DNA from: CAZNQW01 sp964575225
Lineage (GTDB): Bacteria > Chloroflexota > Anaerolineae > JAAYZQ01
DNA: 38,764 nt
Direction of reading: 5' to 3'
NCBI GenBank assembly: GCA_964575225.1
Contig: CAZNQW010000009.1
Location: 1 to 38,764 of the forward strand
Made by a program: the position numbers and the translations under genes. Below the pieces are notes generated by a model. It searched no databases. It saw only the letters and a list, made by a program, of their open reading frames with translations, and was not told the origin of the DNA. Below are positions 16,499-24,894 of this stretch, piece by piece. The stretch's first letter is position 1. Each line of letters starts with the position of its first letter.

Positions 16499-17415
16499 AG
16501 CAACGCTACCTCTCGATAGGCCGCTAAACGGGCCTCCAGCTCCTGCTCCCCAATTTCGCCGCTCCGCTGCAATCGGCGCGCGCGACGGGCCTGAGCCGCC
16601 AAACCCAGTCGGATCAATCGGCGGGCCGCCCACAAAAAGGCGCGGCTTTGGTGCTTTTGAACCATCAAGATCCGGCTTTTCCACAAAGCGACAAACATCG
16701 CGTTCCGAAACTGGCGCGTGCTCTGCCCCACCAGATGCACAATGACCGCCTTGGGCACGCAGTAGAGCTTCCATCCCGCCTGGCGAATGCGCCGGCACAA
16801 ATCGATCTCTTCGCAGTACATGAAAAATCGTTCGTCAAAGCCGCCCACCTGGGACAGGGCCTCGGCGCGAACCATCAGCGCCGCCCCAAGGGGATGATCG
16901 ATCTCAAAGGGGCGCCCCGCTTCGTAGAGCTGGCGTGGATAGCGACCATTCAGGCGAGATTCGAGCAACCGATGGTGCAGNNNNNNNNNNAACCCCGGGA
17001 AGGCAAAGGCTGAGTGCTGAAAGCTGCCATCGCCGTGGACCAAACGGGCTCCCGCAACTGCCGCAGAAGGCGTATCATCCAAAAAGCGGACCATAGCCCC
17101 AAGGGCATCGTCCAGTACACGGGTATCGGGATTGAGAAAGAGGATGTGGCGCGCCGCAGATGGTGATTCCAAATCGATGTGGCGCAAAGCCACATTGTTT
17201 CCGGCAGCGAATCCGAGGTTCTCATCCAGAGCGATCAGGTGCACTTCTGGGAATTTTTGGCGGACCATCTCGGCGCTGCCATCGCGGGAGGCATTGTCGA
17301 CCACCCACACCCCGCCCTCCAAGCCAGAACGCTTCAGGCCTGAAAATACCGATTCCAGGCAGTCGCTGAGCAGGTCGCGCGTGTTGTAGCTGACAGTGAT
17401 AACGATCAGGTCCAT
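16495..17415 (-). CDS. Family 2 glycosyltransferase (rhamnosyltransferase-like), spans an assembly gap
   Basis: This is a GT2 enzyme of about 306 residues. It begins MDLIVITVSYNTRDLL; the nucleotide-binding motifs are VVDNASRDGS and LGFAAGNN; the DXD-like motif is FLNPDTRV; and the acceptor region GGFDERFFMYCEEIDLCRRI is typical of WbbL-type rhamnosyl or galactofuranosyl transferases of cell-surface polysaccharide. A 10-N gap lies in the middle; the frame is the same on both sides, but the gap's real size is unknown. ATG 17415 has no clear ribosome-binding site and follows a strong terminator by only 15 bp, so how it is transcribed is unclear. It overlaps the second transferase by 4 bp. Confidence 0.88.
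   Translation of the reverse strand: MDLIVITVSYNTRDLLSDCLESVFSGLKRSGLEGGVWVVDNASRDGSAEMVRQKFPEVHLIALDENLGFAAGNNVALRHIDLESPSAARHILFLNPDTRVLDDALGAMVRFLDDTPSAAVAGARLVHGDGSFQHSAFAFPGXXXXLHHRLLESRLNGRYPRQLYEAGRPFEIDHPLGAALMVRAEALSQVGGFDERFFMYCEEIDLCRRIRQAGWKLYCVPKAVIVHLVGQSTRQFRNAMFVALWKSRILMVQKHQSRAFLWAARRLIRLGLAAQARRARRLQRSGEIGEQELEARLAAYREVALL
16981..16990. other. 10-N scaffold gap inside a glycosyltransferase gene
   Basis: Ten N bases. The reading frame of the glycosyltransferase is consistent across the gap as drawn. Confidence 0.99.
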
Positions 17416-17430
17416 GAGCGGTTAGAAGGC

Positions 17431-17476
17431 AAAAAACGAGAAACGGGCCAACCGGTCGTTGAACCTCGTTTCTCGT
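17431..17476 (-). terminator. Rho-independent terminator after the lipoprotein gene
   Basis: On the minus strand a perfect 10-bp stem (ACGAGAAACG with CGTTTCTCGT; 17467-17476 with 17436-17445) is followed by five T. It lies 27 bp after the lipoprotein stop. Confidence 0.88.
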
Positions 17477-17502
17477 CTCGCCATCAATCTCCAGACGCCA
17501 GG

Positions 17503-18828
17503 TCAGGGCAATCCAATGTTGACAAGCAAGCGGTCCACATAGTTATTCTCGGCTTTGACCCCCACATACTCGTGGATGAGCCCGCCCCAGGCAAAGATCG
17601 CCTCGCGAGGGAAGGGTCCCACCAACTCGATGCTGCCGGTCACCGTACCCCGCTGGCCCGGGTCCAGGAACCATTGTTCCCGACCGTCGATCACCTCGCG
17701 ACGCAGTTCGTCAGGGGTACCCACGGCCCAACGATAGGGGAAATCGGTTTCTGAAACGTCCAAGTTGATGCCAAATCGCCACACACCCGCCTGCTGGTGA
17801 TAGCTATCCTGACCCTGCTTCAAAGCCAGGGTGTTATAGTTCTCATCGTTGCGATATTGGGTGCCCGGCATGGGACCCGAGGTGCGGATTGGCACGCGGC
17901 CATAGTTTTCAATGTAGGTCGTAAAGACCAGGGTCGCGCCCAAAGGTAGATAGACTTCCGTGCCTTCCAGGCTGCGCAGGGCCTCGCCCCACTGGATCTC
18001 GCCATTCACGACTTCGGCCCGCGGCATACCGCCATTGACGATCTGAAGGGTGCTGCTGACTACCACATGATGCCCCGCCAGGTCTCGCGCCTCTGCCATC
18101 ACCACATAGGTGCCATCCTTGGGCGGATCGGCGCCGCGGTCCACGCCGCCGTCATAATCATAGTAGTGGTAACCCGCCTCACCCGGCTTGGCCGAGCGCT
18201 CCTGCTCTTCAATGGGGTACTCAACACCGGGTTCCGCCGGGTCGTAGAGGAACACGCGGACCGAATCGACGTCCTTGTTCAAGAAATACGCCACCCCGGT
18301 ACGGTCATCCAGGCCGTCCTGATTCGGCGTGAACGTAGGCAACGACACGGTGAACTTGCGCAGCTCGGGCACAACGGTGTCGCCGCCTGACAGGACGATC
18401 GGGCCTTCGATTCGCGCCGATTCGCCTCGTTCATCCGTGGCTTCCACCACCCACGTATAGACGCCATCGGGCAGTACCCAGCTTTCGACCGATTGGCGGA
18501 CCGTATCCGTCTCCTGCCAGATGCGCTGATTGATCACGCCCCCCCACTGAACGCGGTACTCGCCTGCCGAACGGGGTCGATCCTCCCGAAAGTAAAACCG
18601 ATCTCCCTGTTCATCAATGAAAAAGATAGAGATCGAGGCATTGCGCGCCAGCTTGTATTCGATGTTGGTCGCATCGTCCACCCCATCTGCATTGGGCGAA
18701 ATGGTATCGGGATAGACGGCCACATCATACAACAAAGGCCGAAGATGACAACCACTCAACCCCAGGGAAAGCAGCACCAAGGCTACCAGGACGCCGGCTA
18801 TCGAGATGTTGAATTTCTTGGCATTCAT
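17503..18828 (-). CDS. Lipoprotein with FlgD-like Ig segments
   Basis: This is a 441-residue lipoprotein. A signal peptide ends in the lipobox LSGC (Cys27), so it should be lipid-anchored on the outer face of the membrane. Two segments have the calcium-site-like motif SPNADGVDDATNIEY (about residues 45-60) and TPNQDGLDDRTGVAY (about 165-180). This motif begins FlgD-type Ig and CHU_C-like beta-sandwich domains. A strand-rich C-terminal domain of unknown type follows. The ATG at 18828 is preceded by GGAG; a GTG 12 bp earlier is less likely. The function is unknown. It is monocistronic, with its own promoter and terminator. Confidence 0.82.
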   Translation of the reverse strand: MNAKKFNISIAGVLVALVLLSLGLSGCHLRPLLYDVAVYPDTISPNADGVDDATNIEYKLARNASISIFFIDEQGDRFYFREDRPRSAGEYRVQWGGVINQRIWQETDTVRQSVESWVLPDGVYTWVVEATDERGESARIEGPIVLSGGDTVVPELRKFTVSLPTFTPNQDGLDDRTGVAYFLNKDVDSVRVFLYDPAEPGVEYPIEEQERSAKPGEAGYHYYDYDGGVDRGADPPKDGTYVVMAEARDLAGHHVVVSSTLQIVNGGMPRAEVVNGEIQWGEALRSLEGTEVYLPLGATLVFTTYIENYGRVPIRTSGPMPGTQYRNDENYNTLALKQGQDSYHQQAGVWRFGINLDVSETDFPYRWAVGTPDELRREVIDGREQWFLDPGQRGTVTGSIELVGPFPREAIFAWGGLIHEYVGVKAENNYVDRLLVNIGLP

Positions 18829-18848
18829 TTTAGGCTCCACAGAATCAC

Positions 18849-18877
18849 AGTGTACCAGAAGCAGAACGGTTCGTCAA
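18849..18877 (-). promoter_or_regulatory. Promoter of the lipoprotein gene
   Basis: On the minus strand TTGACG (18877-18872), 17 bp and TACACT (18854-18849), with TGG before the -10. It ends 20 bp before the start codon. Confidence 0.7.
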
Positions 18878-18889
18878 ATCAATGCCGAC

Positions 18890-18918
18890 TGGACACCGAC
18901 CCGATTCCGGGCTATAAT
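18890..18918 (+). promoter_or_regulatory. Promoter of the namA-like gene
   Basis: TGGACA (18890-18895), 17 bp and TATAAT (18913-18918). It is divergent from the lipoprotein promoter, whose -35 box is only 12 bp away. The leader to the start codon is about 105 nt. Confidence 0.78.
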
Positions 18919-19030
18919 GTGTGTACACCAGAGACCGGTCCACAGGCCTTGCGAACTCTTGCTACAGGTTGGCCCTGTGCCCTGGGGCGCGGCCCAATCG
19001 GTTTCCAATATCCATCACCAGGAGGCTTGA

Positions 19031-20074
19031 ATGTCCCATCTATTCTCTCCGCTCACCCTGCGGGGTTTGACCCTACGCAACCGAATCATGATGTCCCCCA
19101 TGTGCATGTACTGCGCCGAGTCCGACGGTCTGTGCACCGACTGGCACCTGGCCCATTACCAGGCCCGGGCCATCGGCGGTGTGGGGCTCGTGATCACCGA
19201 AGCCACCGCCGTCGAACCCCGCGGACGGATCAGCACCGGCGACCTGGGCTTGTGGGACGACACCCAGATCGAGCCCCTTGCGCGAGTGGTGCGCTTGGTC
19301 CAATCGGAAGGGGCCGCCATCGGCGTGCAACTGGGCCACGCCGGCCGAAAGGCATGGAGCGGCTCCAAAGGGCAAGGCCCAGAACAGCCTGTGGCCCCCA
19401 GTGCTCTGGCCTTTGACGAGGGCTGGGTCACGCCGGAAGCCCTCTCGGGTTCAGAAATCGAGGGAATCGTTGGCCGCTGGGCACAGGCGGCTGCCCGCGC
19501 CCACCAAGCCGGATTCGACGTCATTGAAATCCACGCTGCCCACGGCTATCTCAATCACCAGTTCCTCTCTCCCCTTTCCAACGTGCGAAACGACGAGTAT
19601 GGCGGTTCCCTCGAAAATCGGATGCGAATGCTGCTGGAAATCGTGCGCGCCGTACGCCAGGAATGGCCCGAGGACAAGCCTCTGTTCGTGCGCGTGTCGA
19701 CCACCGATTGGGCCGAAGGCGGGCTGACACCCCGGGATACGGTACAAATCGCACGAGCCATGAAATCCGAGGGGGTCGATCTGATCGATTGTTCTTCCGG
19801 GGGCGCGGTGCCGAGCGCCCCACCCGGCATCGGGCCCGGTTACCAGATCCCCTTTGCCGAACAGGTACGCCGCGAGGCTGGCATCGCCACGGCGGCTGTG
19901 GGGTTGATCACCACCCCCGAGTTGGCCGATGAGGCCATACGCAACGGACGGGCCGATCTGATAGCTCTCGGGCGGGAACTACTGCGCCACCCCACATGGC
20001 CCCTGGAAGCCGCCCACAGATTGGGGCGAGATATCGAGTGGCCTGAGCAGTACCGCCGCGCCCGCCCCTCGTAA
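19031..20074 (+). CDS. namA: Old yellow enzyme, YqjM/NamA type (NADPH ene-reductase)
   Basis: This is a 347-residue flavin oxidoreductase that reduces activated C=C bonds using NAD(P)H and FMN. The N-terminal motif MSPMCMYC has the Cys found in the YqjM (thermophilic-like) class. The substrate-anion-binding pair is in EIHAAHGYLNHQF, followed by SPLSNVRNDEYGG. The C-terminal FMN-phosphate region is GLITTPELADEAIRNGRADLIALGR-like. The length matches the 338-residue Bacillus YqjM. ATG 19031 follows AGGAGG. The physiological substrate is not known for most members; detoxification of electrophiles is the usual proposal. It converges on the glycosidase gene with a 10-bp gap. Confidence 0.92.
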   Translation: MSHLFSPLTLRGLTLRNRIMMSPMCMYCAESDGLCTDWHLAHYQARAIGGVGLVITEATAVEPRGRISTGDLGLWDDTQIEPLARVVRLVQSEGAAIGVQLGHAGRKAWSGSKGQGPEQPVAPSALAFDEGWVTPEALSGSEIEGIVGRWAQAAARAHQAGFDVIEIHAAHGYLNHQFLSPLSNVRNDEYGGSLENRMRMLLEIVRAVRQEWPEDKPLFVRVSTTDWAEGGLTPRDTVQIARAMKSEGVDLIDCSSGGAVPSAPPGIGPGYQIPFAEQVRREAGIATAAVGLITTPELADEAIRNGRADLIALGRELLRHPTWPLEAAHRLGRDIEWPEQYRRARPS

Positions 20075-20084
20075 AGCAAATCTG

Positions 20085-22347
20085 TCAGCTTGGTGTGATC
20101 AGCGACGTCAGCCACGACCAGGCGCGTTGTTTCCAGGTTGGTTTCCACAGATCGACCGCCGATAGGTCGTACGCATTATCGGTCAAAAGGTGCGGACCCT
20201 GCCACACCTGACATTGGAGTTCCCAAGGCCCTTTGCCCGTGAGGACCCCGGAAAGCCGGNNNNNNNNNNGTAGCCGAACAGGCAGCCACATCGGCCGGCC
20301 TTTCGAACCTCATCAGTTCCCCGCCTGATTTTTCCTGGCACCAGGCCTGCACGCGGCAGCCAGGCAAATCCTCGGCAAGATCGTTCACCAGCCAGATATC
20401 GGAGGAAAAGGCATCACCGGTGCAGTAGCGCTGCAGTGAATGGTCCAAGCTGATCAACACGGGGCGGAGCAGCTTCTGAACAAGGTCGTAAGCGGGCTTG
20501 GGCTGGCGATAGAAATCCAAAAGGGACCAGGAGATGGCAGGCCAGGGCTCGTTCAACTGCCAGATCAATACCCCCCCACACCCTGCCGCCTTGAGCCGTC
20601 GGTAATGCTCGATGCCAATCTGCAAGCCCAAAGCCTGGGCTCGCTGGCTGGCCCGTGAAAAGTCCGCCAAATCTGCACCCCCGCGCTCATAAAAGGGCCG
20701 GGCGTAGCGACGCAATTTGGGCAAATGGCCCCCATGGATCTCCCAGCAGGGGCCTGGAGGCCACAACTCGTCGGGAGGGATAAATCGACGCAGGGTGTCG
20801 GCACCGGGCGGCGCCTGGAATCCGAACTCGCTGGCAAAGCCGGCCCGATCCTGGCGATAGTGGGACGGGGGTTGGAACGAGTGCCACACCCGCCAGTTAT
20901 GACGGTCGCCCTGGCCTGGGGAAGCCGCCAGGAAGGGGCGGGACGGATCCTCAGCAGCGACCACCTCCTGCAGAACCGAAACCAGAGGGCGGTTGCGCCG
21001 GGGGCTGAACTCGTTTCCCCCGCACCACAACGCTACCGAGGCATGGTGGCGCAAATCGCGGACGATGGCCTGCACCTCCGACCTCACCAAACGGAGATAC
21101 TCGGCTGACCGGGGATAACGGGTGAGAAAAGCACAGGCAAAAGGGAACTCTTGCCACAGCAGGATGCCCATGCGATCGCACAGATCATAAAACGCCTGCT
21201 TTTCTCGCAGCCCGCCGCCCCATACCCGCAGCATATTCATGTTCGCCTGGCGAGCCTCCTCCAACAAGGCCCGGTAGTCCTGGCCCGTCACCCGTCCGGG
21301 CAGAATGTCGGCAGGGACCCAGTTGGCACCCCGCGCATAGACGGGCCGGCCGTTGACGTGCACCATCCAACCGCGCAACTCGATCTGGCGCAGGCCTAGG
21401 GTGCGAGTCACTGCATCCAAAAGGGAATCGCCCTGCCAGGCCTCGACGGTCAAGCGGTACAGGTCGGGCTGCCCCTGATCCCAGGGCCACCACAGATGCG
21501 GTTCCGGCACGATCGCGCGGAGGACATGGCGGCTTGTACCGGTGGGCAGATCGCACACCTGTTCCACCAACAGCGGTGCAGCCTCAAAGGTCTCGCCTGC
21601 CAACGCGCAGCAGAGGCGCACCGGTCCGGCGTCGAGCGCGTCGATCTCGACCACAACTGCCAGATGAGCCTCGCGATCCAGGGACTCGATTTCGACGACC
21701 ACGTCTCGCAGGAACACGCCGTCGCTGCGGACCAAATAGACATCGTCCCACACACCCACGGTAGGCAGCGGCGGGGCAAAATCCCAGCCAAAACTCATCT
21801 GACACTTGAGGACGTCGCGACGTTGAGGGAATCCCTTGCCCACCTGGGTCAAGCGGGCCTCCACCCGGTTCAGCAACCGCTCCATCGCTGAACTGCGGTC
21901 GGCCGGCAACCAGCGCGAACCTACCACGCGCACGGCCAGATGACTCTCCTCCTGCAACAGGCCGGTCACCTCGACGACCTGGGGCGAAAACATCCCCTCG
22001 TGCCGGCCCAGGTGTTGGCCGTTCAGATAAAGATCGCTGAGATAATCGACGCCGCGGAGCACAAGGTGCACGCGACCGCCCTCTGGATCCGGTTTGGGGA
22101 AGGTGCGCATCATCCACCAGCAGTAGTCATCGACCCAAGCAGCCGCCGTCACCTGGGCTCCAAAGGTCAGGTCGGGCAACAGCCCAGCGCGGATCAGATC
22201 GGCATGGATGTTGCCGGGGACACGGGCCGGAAGCCAACGGTCGATTTGGGCGACCTCGGCCCAGTGGGCACCTTTCGCCCCTGCCCCTTTCGGCGCTTGC
22301 CCCACTTGCCAATCGTCGCCGCCAAGATCGAGGATCTGTCTGGGCAT
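20085..22347 (-). CDS. GH2 beta-mannosidase-like glycosidase, frame broken at an assembly gap
   Basis: This is an intracellular glycoside hydrolase of family 2, about 750 residues and with no signal peptide. It has a sugar-binding jelly-roll, an Ig-like domain and a TIM barrel. The acid/base Glu lies in LWCGGNEFSP and the nucleophile Glu in FASEFGFQA; GANWVPADILPG and the N-terminal layout fit beta-mannosidases, which release mannose from mannosides of N-glycans or mannan. A 10-N gap at 20260-20269 shifts the frame; beyond it, the reading that ends ...WLTSLITPS and stops at 20085 is the natural C-terminus. The gene is therefore not a pseudogene on this evidence. ATG 22347 follows GGAGG. Its leader contains the structured RNA and terminator described separately. 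Confidence 0.85.
20260..20269. other. 10-N scaffold gap inside the GH2 gene
   Basis: Ten N bases. The coding frame differs on the two sides, so the true gap length is not 10. Confidence 0.99.
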
Positions 22348-22364
22348 CGTACCCTCCAAAATTG

Positions 22365-22398
22365 AAAACCACCGGACCTGTGCTGATCCGGTGGTTTT
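22365..22398 (-). terminator. Terminator hairpin directly before the GH2 ribosome-binding site
   Basis: AAAACCACCGGA (22398-22387 on the minus strand) pairs perfectly with TCCGGTGGTTTT (22376-22365) over 12 bp with a 10-nt loop. It is followed by CAATTTT on the minus strand. It ends 17 bp before the GH2 start codon. Its position fits either the end of the upstream ncRNA or a transcriptional attenuator. Confidence 0.8.
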
Positions 22399-22586
22399 AT
22401 GGGCCGAGACCCCGCTATGCCGTGTGTCTTGTGGATTTTAACCTGTCTTACCAGGTGGGAGTCTACCCACAGGTTGTTGCCTTGCCTTCGGCGAGGCTAT
22501 CGCATCCCCTCTGGCGCCCGACTCCCTTCATTCGGTTGTTGGCTCAAACCCCTCAACAGACATCACGAACACAGCAGGGTTATCAT
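22365..22586 (-). ncRNA. Structured RNA or leader of unknown class upstream of the GH2 gene
   Basis: No protein is supported in this stretch. On the minus strand it shows several helices. One hairpin is GCCTCGC/GCAAGGC (22497-22479). A long-range helix GGGAGTC (22526-22520) with GACTCCC (22463-22457) encloses that hairpin. A competing nested hairpin AACCT/AGGTT plus GTGGG/CCCAC (22475-22440) shares bases with it. CAACAACC occurs twice (in the minus-strand reading of 22533-22543 and 22471-22481). The two exclusive structures and the terminator at the end are typical of a riboswitch or attenuator. The layout also recalls orphan omega RNAs (HEARO-like) of IscB/TnpB elements, common in Chloroflexota, but I cannot confirm a match and no iscB/tnpB gene is present. 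Confidence 0.45.
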
Positions 22587-22592
22587 GGCTCT

Positions 22593-22621
22593 ATAGTAAC
22601 ACAAAACCAGCCGTTGCGCAA
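22593..22621 (-). promoter_or_regulatory. Candidate promoter of the structured leader RNA
   Basis: On the minus strand TTGCGC (22621-22616), 17 bp and TACTAT (22598-22593). It is a moderate match and lies about 170 bp after the aspS stop. The stretch 22622-22793 contains no other recognisable element. Confidence 0.45.
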
Positions 22622-22793
22622 GTCTACATTATTATCGGTCCAGGGTCCTGCCAAGGCCGTGCCCTGGCTCCATGTGCCTCTAGAATGCGGCAGGTGGGCG
22701 AGGCATCAGCTACGCCCGTGCATGGCGGCCGTTCCCGGTTGCGGCGGATGAATATCGATCGGGTGTCTCAGGCCTGGTCCTTTGGACTAGCGA

Positions 22794-24554
22794 CTATTCG
22801 TCCAGGCGAATCGACAGCTCTTTGAGTTGCACGGCCGACACCGGAGACGGAGCACCGACCATCAGATCGCTGGCGCTTTGGGTCTTGGGAAAGGCCATGA
22901 CCTCCCGGATGTTTGGCTCGCCTGCCAAAAGCATCACCAGGCGGTCGATGCCCGGGGCGATCCCACCATGTGGGGGTGTGCCATACTCAAAAGCCTCGAG
23001 CATGTGGCCGAACTGCTGCTTGGCGTCCTCCACATCCAGACCGATCAAACCAAAGATCTTTTCCTGGACCTCGCGTCGGTGGATACGGATACTCCCGCCG
23101 CCGATCTCATAGTTGTTGCATACCAAATCGTGCTGCAAGCCGCGCACCTTGCCCGGATCGGTGTCCAACAAAGGGACATCGCTTTCAACCGGAGACGTGA
23201 ACAGGTGGTGGCTGGGATCCCAGCGCTTTTCCTCCTCGTTCCAGGTAAAGAGGGGGAAATCGACCACCCAAGCCATAGCCAAGACATCGTCGTCGCGCAG
23301 GCCCAAGCGATCGCCCAGTTCCACGCGCAGGCGACCCAACGATTCGGCCACGACGGCCGGTCGATCTGCGACAAAAAGCAACAGGTCGCCCGGCTGTCCC
23401 CCCATGCGCTGTACAAGTCCTGCCACAGTGTCCTCGCTCAAAAACTTGACAAACGAGGAGCGCACCCCTTCTTCCTGGATCGCCAGCCAGGCCAGACCCT
23501 TGGCTCCATAGCCCTTGACAAACTCGGCCAGCTCATCGAGCTGCTTGCGGCTGTATCCACCCAGGCCTTCGGCGCGCAGGCCCTTGACCTGCCCCCCCTC
23601 TGCCAGAGTCTGACGAAAGACACCAAAGTCGGTATCGGCCACCAGATCGCCAATGTCGACCAATTCCATACCAAAGCGCAGGTCTGGATTGTCCTTGCCA
23701 AATCGCTCCACCGCCTCCCGATAGGTCAGCCGTGGGAAGGGCTTGAAGAGGAGCCTTTTGTCCGTCAATTCCTCTACGATGCGCGTGTACATCTCTTCAA
23801 CGAGCTGGAGGATATCCTCTTGCTCGACAAAACTCATCTCCATATCCAACTGGGTGAACTCGGGTTGGCGATCGCCCCGCAAGTCCTCGTCGCGAAAGCA
23901 CCGCGCAATCTGGAAATAGCGCTCATAGCCGGCAACCATCAGTAATTGCTTGAGCTGCTGCGGCGACTGAGGCAGCGCAAAGAACTGACCCCGGTGCGTG
24001 CGGCTCGGCACCAAATAGTCCCTCGCTCCCTCGGGCGTGCTCTTGGTGAGAATCGGCGTTTCGATCTCGATAAATCCGCGCTCATCCAGGAAATCGCGCA
24101 TGAACTTGACGACCCGATGGCGCAGAATGAGGTTGCGCTGCATACGCTCGCGGCGCAGATCCAAATAGCGATACTTGAGGCGAAGGGACTCGGCTTCTCC
24201 GGCTTCCCGGTCGATGTAGAAAGGAGGCGTCTTGGAGGTATTTAACACGGCGACCGTCCGAGCGGCAACCTCGATCTCGCCTGTAGCGAGGTCGGGATTT
24301 TCGGTGCCCTCGGGCCGACGGGAGACCATACCCGCAATCTGCAGGACCCACTCGCCGCGAGCCTGCTCGGCCATGGCAAAGGCTTCTGGCGTTACGCTCT
24401 GATTAAAGGTCACCTGAACCTTACCCGAGCGATCGCGGAGATTGATGAACAAGACCCCGCCATGGCTTCGATACTGATGGACCCAGCCTGCCAACCTTAC
24501 CTCTTGCCCCACATGTTTTGCTCGCAGCTCACCACAGCCGTGACTTTTGAACAT
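22794..24554 (-). CDS. aspS: Aspartyl-tRNA synthetase, bacterial type
   Basis: This is a 586-residue class II synthetase that charges tRNA-Asp. It has an N-terminal OB-fold anticodon domain (GWVHQYRSHGGVLFINLRD), motif 2 (RCFRDEDLRGDRQPEFTQ), a GAD insertion (about residues 290-420) that marks the bacterial type, and motif 3 (HGGIAPGIDRLVMLLAG). The residues HGG after the first strand resemble non-discriminating AspRS enzymes (as in Pseudomonas) rather than E. coli (LGS). This suggests, as inference, that it may also charge tRNA-Asn for the GatCAB route. The start at 24554 follows AGAGGAG; an in-frame start 51 bp upstream adds residues unlike the family. It has its own promoter. Confidence 0.97.
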   Translation of the reverse strand: MFKSHGCGELRAKHVGQEVRLAGWVHQYRSHGGVLFINLRDRSGKVQVTFNQSVTPEAFAMAEQARGEWVLQIAGMVSRRPEGTENPDLATGEIEVAARTVAVLNTSKTPPFYIDREAGEAESLRLKYRYLDLRRERMQRNLILRHRVVKFMRDFLDERGFIEIETPILTKSTPEGARDYLVPSRTHRGQFFALPQSPQQLKQLLMVAGYERYFQIARCFRDEDLRGDRQPEFTQLDMEMSFVEQEDILQLVEEMYTRIVEELTDKRLLFKPFPRLTYREAVERFGKDNPDLRFGMELVDIGDLVADTDFGVFRQTLAEGGQVKGLRAEGLGGYSRKQLDELAEFVKGYGAKGLAWLAIQEEGVRSSFVKFLSEDTVAGLVQRMGGQPGDLLLFVADRPAVVAESLGRLRVELGDRLGLRDDDVLAMAWVVDFPLFTWNEEEKRWDPSHHLFTSPVESDVPLLDTDPGKVRGLQHDLVCNNYEIGGGSIRIHRREVQEKIFGLIGLDVEDAKQQFGHMLEAFEYGTPPHGGIAPGIDRLVMLLAGEPNIREVMAFPKTQSASDLMVGAPSPVSAVQLKELSIRLDE

Positions 24555-24698
24555 TGTAGCTCCTCTCTGCCCCCTCACCCTTGATTGCCCGTACAGTACC
24601 TTCATGGTCCGGATGTACCAAGACGGGACCGCACGTGCCTACCCTCCGTGTCGGGCGGATTTCCCTGGGAAGGGTAAACCACTCGGACAACGGGCGAT

Positions 24699-24727
24699 AT
24701 AATACAACGGCCTCTCCGAAAAGTCAA
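24699..24727 (-). promoter_or_regulatory. Promoter of aspS
   Basis: On the minus strand TTGACT (24727-24722), 17 bp and TATTAT (24704-24699). The leader to the start codon is about 138 nt and holds one GC hairpin (about 24645-24676). The rest of the gap 24728-24894 shows only short palindromes such as GCCCTAGGGC and no clear terminator for the upstream operon. Confidence 0.8.
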
Positions 24728-24894
24728 GCCACCAATCGGCCCACCAATGGGTGCTCTGCTTTGCATGCCCTCAAAAGACGGTAGCCAGTGACTGCCCCTC
24801 AGCCCTAGGGCCTAGTCCCAAAGGAGGAGAAAAGTGGCAAAAACCTCAGCCTTTTTGTGGGAATGAATCGTCAAACTCGAACGATCTGTGAGGG

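Noticed and set aside
15731..16798. Glycosyltransferase extended to 355 residues
   Set aside because: The first 100 residues are an out-of-frame reading of the partner gene; the GTG at 16498 fits the family start and the GTGA overlap.
20085..20291. Separate small gene after the GH2 gene
   Set aside because: The reading beyond the N gap continues the glycosidase C-terminus; the apparent new start is made by the gap.
22827..23945. 372-codon open frame antisense to aspS
   Set aside because: aspS is certain in the other strand, and this frame has a Gln/His-rich composition typical of antisense readings.
24555..24692. T-box riboswitch in the aspS leader
   Set aside because: A partly T-box-like stretch (GGAGGGTAGGCAC ... 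GGTCCCGTC) is visible, but the leader is too short for Stem I and the antiterminator consensus is incomplete.
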